The notes beneath the pieces were generated by a model, which worked only from the letters and a program-made list of their open reading frames with translations, was not told the origin of the DNA and ran no database searches. The translations under genes were made by a program, and so were the position numbers. A DNA stretch of 36,187 nucleotides, taken from contig JAQVSG010000015.1 in assembly GCA_028700655.1 (NCBI GenBank), positions 1 to 36,187 of the forward strand, in the 5' to 3' direction. Of the stretch, positions 8,435 to 16,117 are shown piece by piece (position 1 is the stretch's first letter; the number at the start of each line of letters is the position of its first letter). This DNA comes from Caldisericia bacterium (GTDB lineage Bacteria > Caldisericota > Caldisericia > UBA6126).

Positions 8435-9265
8435 TTGAAAGTAGCATTGGCGCAAATTGAGCCTATATTTGGGAATTGGGAGGCCACGTTTCTAAAACAC
8501 AAAGACTATGTTCAAAAAGCAATCGAACAAAAAGCATCGGTCATTGTTTTTCCTGAAATGTCCATGACCGGGTACAATTTGAAAGATCGAACCCCCGAAA
8601 TGTGTGTCAATGCACATTCAGACAAATTGCGGGAAGTGGCTAGACAATCCATGCAAATTGATCTCATTTTCGGATTTCCAGAAGTTGATGAAAACTACCG
8701 GCAATATATTTCTTCTGCGTACTGTTCAAAAGGTGAGATTGTACATATACATCGAAAAATATTCCTACCCATTAACGGCATGTTTAACGATTCGAAGGAT
8801 TTTTCTCACGGCAGTGATCTAAAAACCTTTGAAACAGACAATTTTCGTATGGGATTGCTAATCTGTCGTGACATGTGGCACGATGAAGCCATTGTTTCGT
8901 ATGTGAAGAAAAATGTTCAATGCATCGTTATACCTTCCAACATCCCACTGCGGAATGTTGACGAAACAGGTCCAGCTATTCATGGATTTGTGGAACGAAT
9001 GATTCGGGGATATGCCGAAAGAAATTCTCTTTTTATTGTCTACGTAAACAGGGTAGGGTTTGAAGAGGGAACCTGTTTTTATGGGGGGAGTATGGTGGCT
9101 GATCCCTTTGGCAACGTTCTTGTCCAATCTCCATTTTTAGAAGAGTCTCTTTTGTGTGCAGATATTGATATGAAAGTCCTTCAAAGAAAGCTTACCACCA
9201 TTCATCTGCATCATGATCGAAGAGACTCCATTGTTCGCGATGCGTTTGGAGGAGATGAACGATGA
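8435..9265 (+). CDS. Nitrilase-superfamily amidase, probable glutaminase partner of NadE
   Basis: A carbon-nitrogen hydrolase of 276 residues. The Glu-Lys-Cys catalytic triad is clear: Glu41 in FPEMSMTGY, Lys108 in HRKIFLP and Cys144 in LICRDMWH. Its stop overlaps the nadE start by four bases (ATGA), so the two are translationally coupled. In glutamine-dependent NAD+ synthetases this type of domain is normally the N-terminal half of a single chain of about 540 residues or more; here it is a separate gene. I infer that it releases ammonia from glutamine for NadE, but it could be an independent amidase. The start is TTG at 8435, chosen because AAGGAGGGTGA, almost a perfect ribosome site, lies immediately upstream and no ATG fits. 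The ribosome site overlaps the end of queT. Confidence 0.8.
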   Translation: MKVALAQIEPIFGNWEATFLKHKDYVQKAIEQKASVIVFPEMSMTGYNLKDRTPEMCVNAHSDKLREVARQSMQIDLIFGFPEVDENYRQYISSAYCSKGEIVHIHRKIFLPINGMFNDSKDFSHGSDLKTFETDNFRMGLLICRDMWHDEAIVSYVKKNVQCIVIPSNIPLRNVDETGPAIHGFVERMIRGYAERNSLFIVYVNRVGFEEGTCFYGGSMVADPFGNVLVQSPFLEESLLCADIDMKVLQRKLTTIHLHHDRRDSIVRDAFGGDER

Positions 9266-10131
9266 ACGATGTAAAAACAGCCATTGAATTGCAACCTTTT
9301 GACACACCCTTTTTCCGTCAAGATATTTCTTTTCTTGAAAAAGTCTTTGTTCAGTTTATTCAAACGGAAATAGAGAAATATCAATTCACAAATGCAGTCA
9401 TTGCTTTATCCGGAGGATTGGATTCAACCGTTGTCACATATTTAGCAGTACGCGCCCTAGGAAAAGATCGAGTGAAACTTTTGTATATGCCCTATGGCAA
9501 AAATGTTTCGAATCAAGATCACATTCGACTTATTGAAACAGATTTAGGCATAGAAGTTGAATTCTACGATATTGCGGAGATTGCTGATTTACTATTCCTA
9601 GAACGAGCTATACAGAATCCACTTCGACGAGGAAATGTATTGGCACGGTTACGTATGGTGAATATTTTTGATATGAGCGCAAGAGAAAAAGCGTTGGTCA
9701 TTGGAACCTCCAATAAAACAGAACTCCTCATTGGTTATAGTACTTGGTATGGAGACGGTGCAGCCGGTATTATGCCCATTGGCGATATCTACAAAACTCA
9801 AGTGCGATCTTTGGGAAAATATATGGGGATCCCCAAGGAAATATTAAAAAAGCCACCCTCTGCCGAATTATGGCCCGGGCAAACTGACGAATTAGAAATC
9901 GGAATTCCTTATGAAGTGTTGGATCGAATATTGTACTATTGGGTAGACCAACGGTTTTCTAAAGAAGCTCTTTTAGAAAAAGGCTTTACTGAAGAAGTAG
10001 TGTCAAGAGTCATGAAAATGTGCTATCGATGTTTGTATAAACAGAAACTTCCGGTAATTCCAAAAGTATCCGCTCGAACGGTAGGTCTTGATTATCGATT
10101 GATGAAAGAAACAGGCAATGTTGAGCCGTAA
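9262..10131 (+). CDS. nadE: NAD+ synthase (adenylating, N-type ATP pyrophosphatase)
   Basis: The 289-residue protein makes NAD+ from nicotinate adenine dinucleotide. The PP-loop SGGLDS is at residues 50-55. The NadE signature is seen as SNKTELLIGYSTWYGDG followed by IMPIGDIYKTQV, and KPPSAELWPGQTDE matches the family's substrate loop. Length equals that of stand-alone ammonia-dependent NadE, without the N-terminal nitrilase domain; that function seems to be supplied by the overlapping upstream gene. GGAGATGAACG before the ATG serves as ribosome site inside the upstream gene. The last about 40 residues (CLYKQKLPVIPKVSARTVG) resemble the usual C-terminal tail. Cytosolic, last step of NAD biosynthesis. 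Confidence 0.93.
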   Translation: MNDVKTAIELQPFDTPFFRQDISFLEKVFVQFIQTEIEKYQFTNAVIALSGGLDSTVVTYLAVRALGKDRVKLLYMPYGKNVSNQDHIRLIETDLGIEVEFYDIAEIADLLFLERAIQNPLRRGNVLARLRMVNIFDMSAREKALVIGTSNKTELLIGYSTWYGDGAAGIMPIGDIYKTQVRSLGKYMGIPKEILKKPPSAELWPGQTDELEIGIPYEVLDRILYYWVDQRFSKEALLEKGFTEEVVSRVMKMCYRCLYKQKLPVIPKVSARTVGLDYRLMKETGNVEP

Positions 10132-10171
10132 CCTTTTTCCCTTCATACCCCGATAAGGACTGATATAAGCA

Positions 10172-11377
10172 ATGAGCTATTACTCCATTAGCCGACTCCA
10201 AATGTACAATTCTTGTCCACAGAAATATAAATATAGGTACATTGACAAAATCATTCCCCCCAAAGGAGAAGTGCATTTAAATGCATTGGTAGGCATTTGT
10301 GTTCATAAAACCTTAGAAACAATCTATCGGGAGTACATGAGTACAAATAAGTGGCTAACGTTTGAAGAAATAGAAACTATTTTTTTGGAGATATGGCAAT
10401 CCCAAAATGAAGAAAATATCGTTATTGTACATATATCACAAGATCCCGAAGAGTTTAAAAAAGAAGGATTGCAAATTTTAAAAGAGTATCATGAGAAAGA
10501 AAAGGAAGAAGGAAAAAAAGATCAAACAATCGCCGTTGAACGACCTTTTTTTGTCACATTGGGAGAATATCGTTTGAAGGCGATTATTGATCGAATTGAT
10601 TACCGGAAAAAAGACATATTTATTATTCACGACTACAAAACAACGTCGCATTTTCCAGAACGTAAAAATCTCGAAGAGGATTTTCAGTTGCCTCTTTATC
10701 AGATGGCTGTCGAAGAAACATACCCCGATTGCAAAGAAATACATTTAACATGGCATTTCCTCCGATTTAACAAATCCATCACCATCACAAAATCGGAACG
10801 TGCGATTGAAGATATAAAAACAAGCATTGAAGACAATATTCGTACCATTGAACTGGATCGAGATTATCTCCCTCAACAAACACCTCTTTGTGACTATTGC
10901 CCATATCAAGATATTTGTTCTGCCCATCGTCATCGTTTTCTTCTTGAATCCATGGAAGAGTATTCTCAAGAGGAAGGATTTCAAATAGTACAAAAACTAG
11001 AAAACCTAGCCTATCAAATAAAAAAGCACAATTATGAAGCCAAAAAGTTAGAGGATGAAAAAAAAGAATGGGAACAAGTTGCCCAAGACTTTGCATTGAA
11101 AAACGATTTTTCAGCTCTGACCGGAGAGAACCATGTGTTGACTATTGAAAGGAAAAATGAGATTTCATTTCCAGATTCGAAAGATATGGCAAGAAGTGCA
11201 TTGGAATCCTTTTTAAAAGAAAACAATCTGTGGGAGAGAGTTTCTAATTTATATGGCCCAAAAGTAAAAGGTTTGTTGGCAGATTCTTCTCTGGATAAAA
11301 AAATTCTTGATGAACTGATGGGCTTTTCCTATATCAAAGAAAAAGTGACTCTTCGATTAAAACAAAAAAAAATCTAG
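10172..11377 (+). CDS. PD-(D/E)XK nuclease with AddB/Cas4-type Fe-S cluster motif
   Basis: This 401-residue protein carries a RecB-like nuclease domain (PDDEXK_1). Motifs are Cys15 in YNSCPQKYKYRYI, His45 in GICVHKTLE, Asp140 in IIDRID, the catalytic DYKTT at 154-158 and QLPLYQ (motif QxxxY) at 172-177. CDYCPYQDIC gives Cys240, Cys243 and Cys249, which with Cys15 form the one-plus-three pattern of the [4Fe-4S] staple in AddB and Cas4. After the cluster comes an about 150-residue charged, partly coiled-coil tail (residues 260-310 especially) that I do not recognise. There is no helicase gene or cas gene nearby, so it is neither a clear AddB nor a CRISPR adaptation gene. It lies 40 nt after nadE; ribosome site AAGGA is weak and 14 nt away. 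DNA-processing nuclease is the safest call. Confidence 0.78.
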   Translation: MSYYSISRLQMYNSCPQKYKYRYIDKIIPPKGEVHLNALVGICVHKTLETIYREYMSTNKWLTFEEIETIFLEIWQSQNEENIVIVHISQDPEEFKKEGLQILKEYHEKEKEEGKKDQTIAVERPFFVTLGEYRLKAIIDRIDYRKKDIFIIHDYKTTSHFPERKNLEEDFQLPLYQMAVEETYPDCKEIHLTWHFLRFNKSITITKSERAIEDIKTSIEDNIRTIELDRDYLPQQTPLCDYCPYQDICSAHRHRFLLESMEEYSQEEGFQIVQKLENLAYQIKKHNYEAKKLEDEKKEWEQVAQDFALKNDFSALTGENHVLTIERKNEISFPDSKDMARSALESFLKENNLWERVSNLYGPKVKGLLADSSLDKKILDELMGFSYIKEKVTLRLKQKKI

Positions 11378-11438
11378 CATAGGGAATATTTGTGTTACAC
11401 TAATAGGAAGAAAATTTACGTTGGGAGATGATGTATCT

Positions 11439-12638
11439 ATGAAACATAATTATATTGCTTTGTTTGTGGTTCTCGTTGTTTTGGCGGCGGGAATATTTTT
11501 TATTATCCGTTACGAAGGCATTTCTGTAAACACACCCGATTCAAAAACTCAACAAAACGAAGCATCGCAAAATGAAAATAATACGAACAAGGATACCCAA
11601 AACTATTCTGCTGACGACGTGAGCGATCCAGAAACAATCGTTTGCACTATTGGTGACAACTTGTATAGCTTCACTATGAACGATTTCATTGGAGAAATGT
11701 ATCGGATTATGCCGCAGGATTTTGAACAAACGATGAGTCAGTTGTCTGCTCCGGATCAGAAAATTCAAAGAAAGCAACTGGAAGATGATGTGATGAACTT
11801 CCTTATCGAGACTGGGTACGTAACTTTGTACTTTAAGGATAGCGGACTCGAAATTTCGGACGATGAAATTCGTGTTGAAATTGAAAAAACGAAAACCAGT
11901 ATTCAGCAACAAAGTGGTCAACCCGATTTCGATGTCGATGCTTATTTAGGAGAACTGGGCGTAACAGAAGAAATGTTACGAAAAGATATGCACAATCAAC
12001 TTATGTTCCAAAAAGTCTTTTCTCCCATTATGGATCCTGTTACTGTAACAGACCAAGAAGTTCGTTCCTATTACGATGAAAATATCTCCAATTTTGCTTT
12101 ACCCGATCAACTAGATATTGATGTTATTCTTACATACGACCAAGACGAAATGCATACCATTATCCAAAAATACAAAAATGGACAAGATTTCAATGATTTA
12201 GCCGCAGAGTATGTAAAAGATCCTCAGGTTAAGAAAAACCGAGGGGTAGTCGGCTGGGTTTCAGAAAAAGATCTTCCTCAGGAAATGGCTCTCCATATCT
12301 TCAATGAAGAAGAGTATGGAGAAGGTGATATTGTCTTTTTTACGATTGAAACCGTTCATTATATTGTTCGAAAAAAAGATTTCCGAGAAGCTCATACTCA
12401 GCCTTTTGATGAGATAAAAGAACAAATTGAAAAGATTTCCTTGGATACGAAAAAAGAAGCCTTGTACAAGGCTTTTATTGATGAACAAAAGAAAAAGTAT
12501 GGAGAACCTGTGATCAATCCTTCATTGGTTTTGCCATCGGATGTTGTTGTGTCCGATGTTCCTCCCAATACCCTTCCGGGAATGGAAGGTATGGTGGATC
12601 AATTTATGGATCAACAACAGAAGAATCAAGAACCCTAA
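11439..12638 (+). CDS. Membrane-anchored PrsA/SurA-like foldase with parvulin-type domain
   Basis: The product (399 residues from ATG 11439) starts with a short positive stretch and one transmembrane helix (about residues 5-24). There is no lipobox cysteine, so it is probably an uncleaved signal anchor. A Asn/Gln/Thr-rich linker follows (about 30-60), then a SurA_N-like helical region (about 70-190), a parvulin-type peptidyl-prolyl isomerase region (about 220-320, containing FNDLAAEYVKDP and NRGVVGWVSEKDL) and a C-terminal helical tail rich in Asp, Pro and Met. The parvulin His motif near the domain start is not obvious (DVILTY instead), so isomerase activity is uncertain; a chaperone role outside the membrane is likely. 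GGGAGATG supports the ATG at 11439 over a TTG at 11421. It ends at a strong hairpin terminator and is probably last in the rpsO operon. Confidence 0.75.
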   Translation: MKHNYIALFVVLVVLAAGIFFIIRYEGISVNTPDSKTQQNEASQNENNTNKDTQNYSADDVSDPETIVCTIGDNLYSFTMNDFIGEMYRIMPQDFEQTMSQLSAPDQKIQRKQLEDDVMNFLIETGYVTLYFKDSGLEISDDEIRVEIEKTKTSIQQQSGQPDFDVDAYLGELGVTEEMLRKDMHNQLMFQKVFSPIMDPVTVTDQEVRSYYDENISNFALPDQLDIDVILTYDQDEMHTIIQKYKNGQDFNDLAAEYVKDPQVKKNRGVVGWVSEKDLPQEMALHIFNEEEYGEGDIVFFTIETVHYIVRKKDFREAHTQPFDEIKEQIEKISLDTKKEALYKAFIDEQKKKYGEPVINPSLVLPSDVVVSDVPPNTLPGMEGMVDQFMDQQQKNQEP

Positions 12639-12661
12639 AATAGAGAGTTTTTGTGGCTGAC

Positions 12662-12699
12662 AAAGAAGTATTATTTCTTAAGAAAGAAACTTCTTTTTT
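12662..12699 (+). terminator. Rho-independent terminator of the foldase gene
   Basis: AAAGAAGT (12662-12669) pairs with ACTTCTTT (12689-12696) and an inner palindrome TTTCTTAAGAAA sits in the middle; the 3' arm runs into a T-tract. It lies 24 nt after the foldase stop and overlaps the last codons of the convergent dehydrogenase gene. Confidence 0.6.
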
Positions 12700-13498
12700 C
12701 GGCCCACCATTTTTTATGCAGTGCATAAATCATACGATCCGGAATACATAGTCCTATCAGGTTTAATAGTTTTGTCTGAAAACCAGGTAGGACTATTGTT
12801 TTATTCTTCTGCAATCCCTCAATAGACTTTCGGGCAACGAAGTTGGGAGAAACATAGAATCGACGTAAAGAACAAGGAACAGGCAGTGCCGAATGAATAT
12901 CAAAACAAGTATTTGTTGCTCCTGGAAGGGAACAGGTAACAGTTATGTTTCTTTTTTTCAGTTCACAATGTAGGAGCTTTGAATATTGGAGAATGTAACG
13001 TTTAACAGCACTGTACGTAAGCGTTGAAGCAGCGGGAGTGCGAGCGCATATGGAAGAGATATTCAGAATATAACCTTCCCCATTGTTCATCATATCTCGG
13101 GAAAAGAGACTTGATAAAACTGTCACCGTGGTGGTTTGTAGAGTAATCATTTGTTCCAGAGTTACGGGGTCTGAAAATTCACGTTCTGTTGCCATACCAA
13201 AGCCAGCATTATTAACCAGGATATCTACCTGTAGATGATGGGTTTTGCAAAACTCATACACTTGTATAGCTGCCTTTGTTTTGGACAAATCAATAGGCAA
13301 TACATGCACTGGAATCGCATAGAGAAGGGTAAGATCATTTTGAAGTTGATGCAATGCATTTTCATTGCGACTCACCAAAATAATAGAAGACCCCTGTTTG
13401 GCAAGTTCGATGGCAAGTTCTTTTCCAATACCACTAGAGGCGCCTGTAATCAGAGAAGTTTTACCCATAAAAAGTGTTGTTTTTAAATGTTTACGCAT
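12671..13498 (-). CDS. Short-chain dehydrogenase/reductase (classical SDR)
   Basis: A 275-residue NAD(P)-dependent oxidoreductase. The Rossmann motif TGASSGIG is at 18-25, NNAG at 96-99, and the catalytic Ser149, Tyr162 and Lys166 are in ISSICARTP and TYSAVKRY. SR after the second strand (LVSRNE) suggests NADPH. It resembles the cluster of SDRs annotated as YqjQ or DltE-like, with a C-terminal hydrophobic helix region (LLNLIGLCIPDRMIYAL), which often act on lipids; the substrate cannot be told. ATG at 13498 has AGG about 8 nt upstream; an internal ATG at 13465 would still keep the Rossmann fold. It is read after a terminator that closes the solute-binding protein gene, so it needs its own promoter or read-through; none is obvious in the 30-bp gap. 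Confidence 0.88.
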   Translation of the reverse strand: MRKHLKTTLFMGKTSLITGASSGIGKELAIELAKQGSSIILVSRNENALHQLQNDLTLLYAIPVHVLPIDLSKTKAAIQVYEFCKTHHLQVDILVNNAGFGMATEREFSDPVTLEQMITLQTTTVTVLSSLFSRDMMNNGEGYILNISSICARTPAASTLTYSAVKRYILQYSKLLHCELKKRNITVTCSLPGATNTCFDIHSALPVPCSLRRFYVSPNFVARKSIEGLQKNKTIVLPGFQTKLLNLIGLCIPDRMIYALHKKWWAEKRSFFLKK

Positions 13499-13522
13499 GG
13501 ATGAACCTACTTTTTAGTACGA

Positions 13523-13560
13523 ATAAAAAAAAGACCAGGCTATAAAAACCTGGTCTTTTT
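13523..13560 (-). terminator. Strong, potentially bidirectional terminator after the solute-binding protein gene
   Basis: AAAAAGACCAGG (13528-13539) and CCTGGTCTTTTT (13549-13560) are exact complements with a 9-nt loop. Both flanks are A- or T-rich, so it can terminate either way; for the minus-strand solute-binding gene the T-run lies at 13530-13523. It ends 37 nt after that gene's stop. Confidence 0.85.
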
Positions 13561-13597
13561 CAGAGCGATGCTTTTGAATTTTACTTCGTAGTAAAAT

Positions 13598-16030
13598 TTA
13601 CTTTTTCCAGTACCACCAAGCAGAATTCCAAGTAATGGGGGAGCTAGTGCCGGTAGGCTGGTAGTTGGCAATGTTTTTATGTTTGGAACTAATGTCTACT
13701 CTGTAGAACAATGGCAAGGAAGGGATGTCTTTTGTAAGTTCTGCTTGAGCTAGGCGAAGGTTGTTGTAGATTTCTTGTTTGTCTAACATTTTCAAAATAT
13801 TCGATGTAAGTTCGTCCACGAGTTCATTTTTGTAGGCTGTGTAATTTTGACCACTGTATCCATTTAATTCGGTGGGGATTTGCTCAGAGTTGACGATGGA
13901 GTACAGATTGGAAGTGGGTCCCATGACCCAAGCAAACATAGCAGCAGAAGGACCATTAAATTTTCTTTCTTTTAATGTTGCTGTAAAAAAGCTTGTTGCT
14001 TGTTCATTTTTAAGGTTGACTTTAATCTTTAGATTTTCTTCCCAACCAGAACTGATAACGGCTTGTACTTGTTCTCTAGATTTATTGCCAGAGGTGGTCA
14101 TGTAGGTAATGGTAAATTGTTCGCCAGAGGCATTTACCATTTTGGCATCTTTGCCCTCTCCTTCAATGTTCCAACCAGCTTCAGAGAACAATGCAATGGC
14201 TTTGTCTAGATCATAATCCCATTTTGTAATACTATCTTCGTCAAAAGCGGGATGTTTGGGAGGCAACCAAGCATGAGCTAAGGGTTGTTGACCTTCAAAG
14301 AATTTGTCAGTAATCAATTGTCTGTCAATGCTCGACAGCAATGCTTGTCGAACCTTAGGATCCGATAGATATTCATTGTCGCAATTCAAGTCACAATGTT
14401 CCCAAGTCAAAGAAGGAGTGAAAACGGGAATCTGATCTTTGGCTTGTTTTTCCAATTGTTTTGCTTGATCAAAGGTAAGACCTGTTAGAGTCATGTCTAC
14501 TTGACCAGCAATAGCCGCGGCAAGAAGAGTATCTGTATTTTCAATGGTTCGGAAGATGATGTTGTCAACTAAAGGTTTTCCATAAAGATAGTATTCATTG
14601 GGTTCTAAAATGATAGTTTGTCCACGTTCCCAACTTTTGACCTTATAGCAACCAGCATGAATGGGATTTTTTCCGTAGGCAATATCCGAATCGGCTTTTG
14701 TTGCTTCAACGATGAAATTAGCATCGTCTTTACACTTTTGCGAAACATAGGCTTCGTTGCCTTGTGTATCTGGATTGTCTTGTTCATAATCGTAGTAGCT
14801 TTTGTCATTGATATTGTAGGGTTCCAGAACATAGTCAAAGTTTTCTTCAAACCAATGGGCAGGCATAAGTCCAATACCTGAATTGGCATACAAATAAGGA
14901 GTGTTCCAGGTGACTTGGATGGTATAATCATCCAGAGAAACCATATCGTCGATCCAGAAATCCATTTCATTATGAATAACAGGAGCAGCAGGGTGATTAT
15001 AGAAAAAGAAGGAGAAAAGAGCGTCTTTGGCTGTAATTTCAACGCCATCAGACCATTTTAATCCTTCATGAAGATGATACGTAACGATCATTTTTTCCAC
15101 TTCGCCGTCTGCATCGTAAAGAATTTCCCAATCTCCATTTTCTTGCGTCGGCATTTTTTTAATCATTACAGGGAAACGACCCCAAAATTCATCAAAACCA
15201 CCCGTGGAACTTTCATATATTAAGGAAGTAACTTGGGTCATTGCACTCATCTGGTCAAGACCGCTAAACAAAGTGGTGGGTTCTTGGGATTGACCAATGG
15301 TTAAATTGCCACCGCGGACAGGTGGATTCAAAAGCATGTAAATGCTGAAGCAAGCTTCCGAAAGAAGCAGGGAGGAATCAGGTCGAATATACCGGAAATC
15401 GTCTCCAATTAACCAACGGTAATACATAAGTTGATAGTCGGGAAGGATACAAACCGTTAAAGCTTTTGCAACTTCAGGGCCCATAGCCTTTGTTTCATCC
15501 CATCCGTCTTGTGCAGGAATGAGAGGTTCTACAATAGAGGCTGCTTTTGCTTTGGCTTCTTCGCCTTTGGCATTAACGAGCCAAACAGAGGCTTCTCCAC
15601 GAAGAAGTTCTTCATCGGGCATGAATTCATCTGTTTTTTCGATAATGTCATTTTGTGCAGCTGTACAAATTGCATCATAATACGGGTGGTCTTCGGTAAC
15701 ATCACCGAAAGTGTATCCCGTATCTGTTTCTAATTCTAAACTTTTTACAATCCAATTGACAAATTGTCCTCTTGTAATTGGCTTGGCAGGATCTTCAAGT
15801 TCGTCACTACTCACGACACCAATGGTTTGTAATTGTGTCATTGGTTCTTCGGTATAACCGTAGTACTCGACTTTCTGATTTTCTGGCAAAGAGCTCCAAT
15901 CGTAGGATGAAACAACCGTATGGTCTGTTTGACCCCCACCGTTATTGGATGACTTTTCACCGCAACCAATTAAAATTGAAGAGGAAAGAGTTACAACTAG
16001 CAAAGAAATAAGAGCTATATGTTTTCTCAC
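13598..16030 (-). CDS. Lipoprotein peptide-binding protein (SBP_bac_5) with N-terminal SLH-like repeats
   Basis: This 810-residue protein has a signal peptide with lipobox LIGC (Cys23), then a Ser/Asn/Gly linker. Residues about 83-156 look like SLH repeats (PITRGQFVNWIVKSLEL; FGDVTEDHPYYDAI; FMPDEELLRGEAS), and 171-234 like a further, more divergent one (RYIRPDSSLLLSEACFSIYML). From about 238 (RGGNLTIGQSQEPTTLF) to the end it is a family-5 extracellular solute-binding domain of the OppA/DppA kind, with LHEGLKWSDGVEITAKD and the typical C-terminal tail. It would capture oligopeptides or similar solutes for an ABC importer; the extra SLH part suggests binding to secondary cell-wall polymer or another surface partner. 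The start is GTG at 16030, chosen for AGGGGG nine bases upstream. Own promoter and own strong terminator indicate a separately and perhaps highly expressed gene. The SLH call is by motif only. Confidence 0.82.
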   Translation of the reverse strand: MRKHIALISLLVVTLSSSILIGCGEKSSNNGGGQTDHTVVSSYDWSSLPENQKVEYYGYTEEPMTQLQTIGVVSSDELEDPAKPITRGQFVNWIVKSLELETDTGYTFGDVTEDHPYYDAICTAAQNDIIEKTDEFMPDEELLRGEASVWLVNAKGEEAKAKAASIVEPLIPAQDGWDETKAMGPEVAKALTVCILPDYQLMYYRWLIGDDFRYIRPDSSLLLSEACFSIYMLLNPPVRGGNLTIGQSQEPTTLFSGLDQMSAMTQVTSLIYESSTGGFDEFWGRFPVMIKKMPTQENGDWEILYDADGEVEKMIVTYHLHEGLKWSDGVEITAKDALFSFFFYNHPAAPVIHNEMDFWIDDMVSLDDYTIQVTWNTPYLYANSGIGLMPAHWFEENFDYVLEPYNINDKSYYDYEQDNPDTQGNEAYVSQKCKDDANFIVEATKADSDIAYGKNPIHAGCYKVKSWERGQTIILEPNEYYLYGKPLVDNIIFRTIENTDTLLAAAIAGQVDMTLTGLTFDQAKQLEKQAKDQIPVFTPSLTWEHCDLNCDNEYLSDPKVRQALLSSIDRQLITDKFFEGQQPLAHAWLPPKHPAFDEDSITKWDYDLDKAIALFSEAGWNIEGEGKDAKMVNASGEQFTITYMTTSGNKSREQVQAVISSGWEENLKIKVNLKNEQATSFFTATLKERKFNGPSAAMFAWVMGPTSNLYSIVNSEQIPTELNGYSGQNYTAYKNELVDELTSNILKMLDKQEIYNNLRLAQAELTKDIPSLPLFYRVDISSKHKNIANYQPTGTSSPITWNSAWWYWKK

Positions 16031-16065
16031 TTCTACCCCCTGGGAATAATAGATTTTCTTGTTCT

Positions 16066-16093
16066 ATTATACGACAAAAAAGAGATTAATGAA
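16066..16093 (-). promoter_or_regulatory. Putative promoter of the solute-binding protein gene
   Basis: Minus strand TATAAT at 16071-16066, with TTCATT 16 nt upstream (16093-16088) as a weak -35. Expected start of transcription is about 30 nt before the GTG codon. The region also lies just past the end of the lipoprotein gene 16118-18280; no clear terminator separates the two. Confidence 0.5.
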
Positions 16094-16117
16094 GGAAACC
16101 AGAATGGAACTTAGGCA

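Noticed and set aside
10172-11377. Cas4 and a CRISPR adaptation locus
   Set aside because: The nuclease shares Cas4 motifs, but there are no direct-repeat arrays or other cas genes in the window.
16031-16117. A terminator after the lipoprotein gene
   Set aside because: No convincing GC-containing stem followed by a T-run; only the downstream promoter is supportable.
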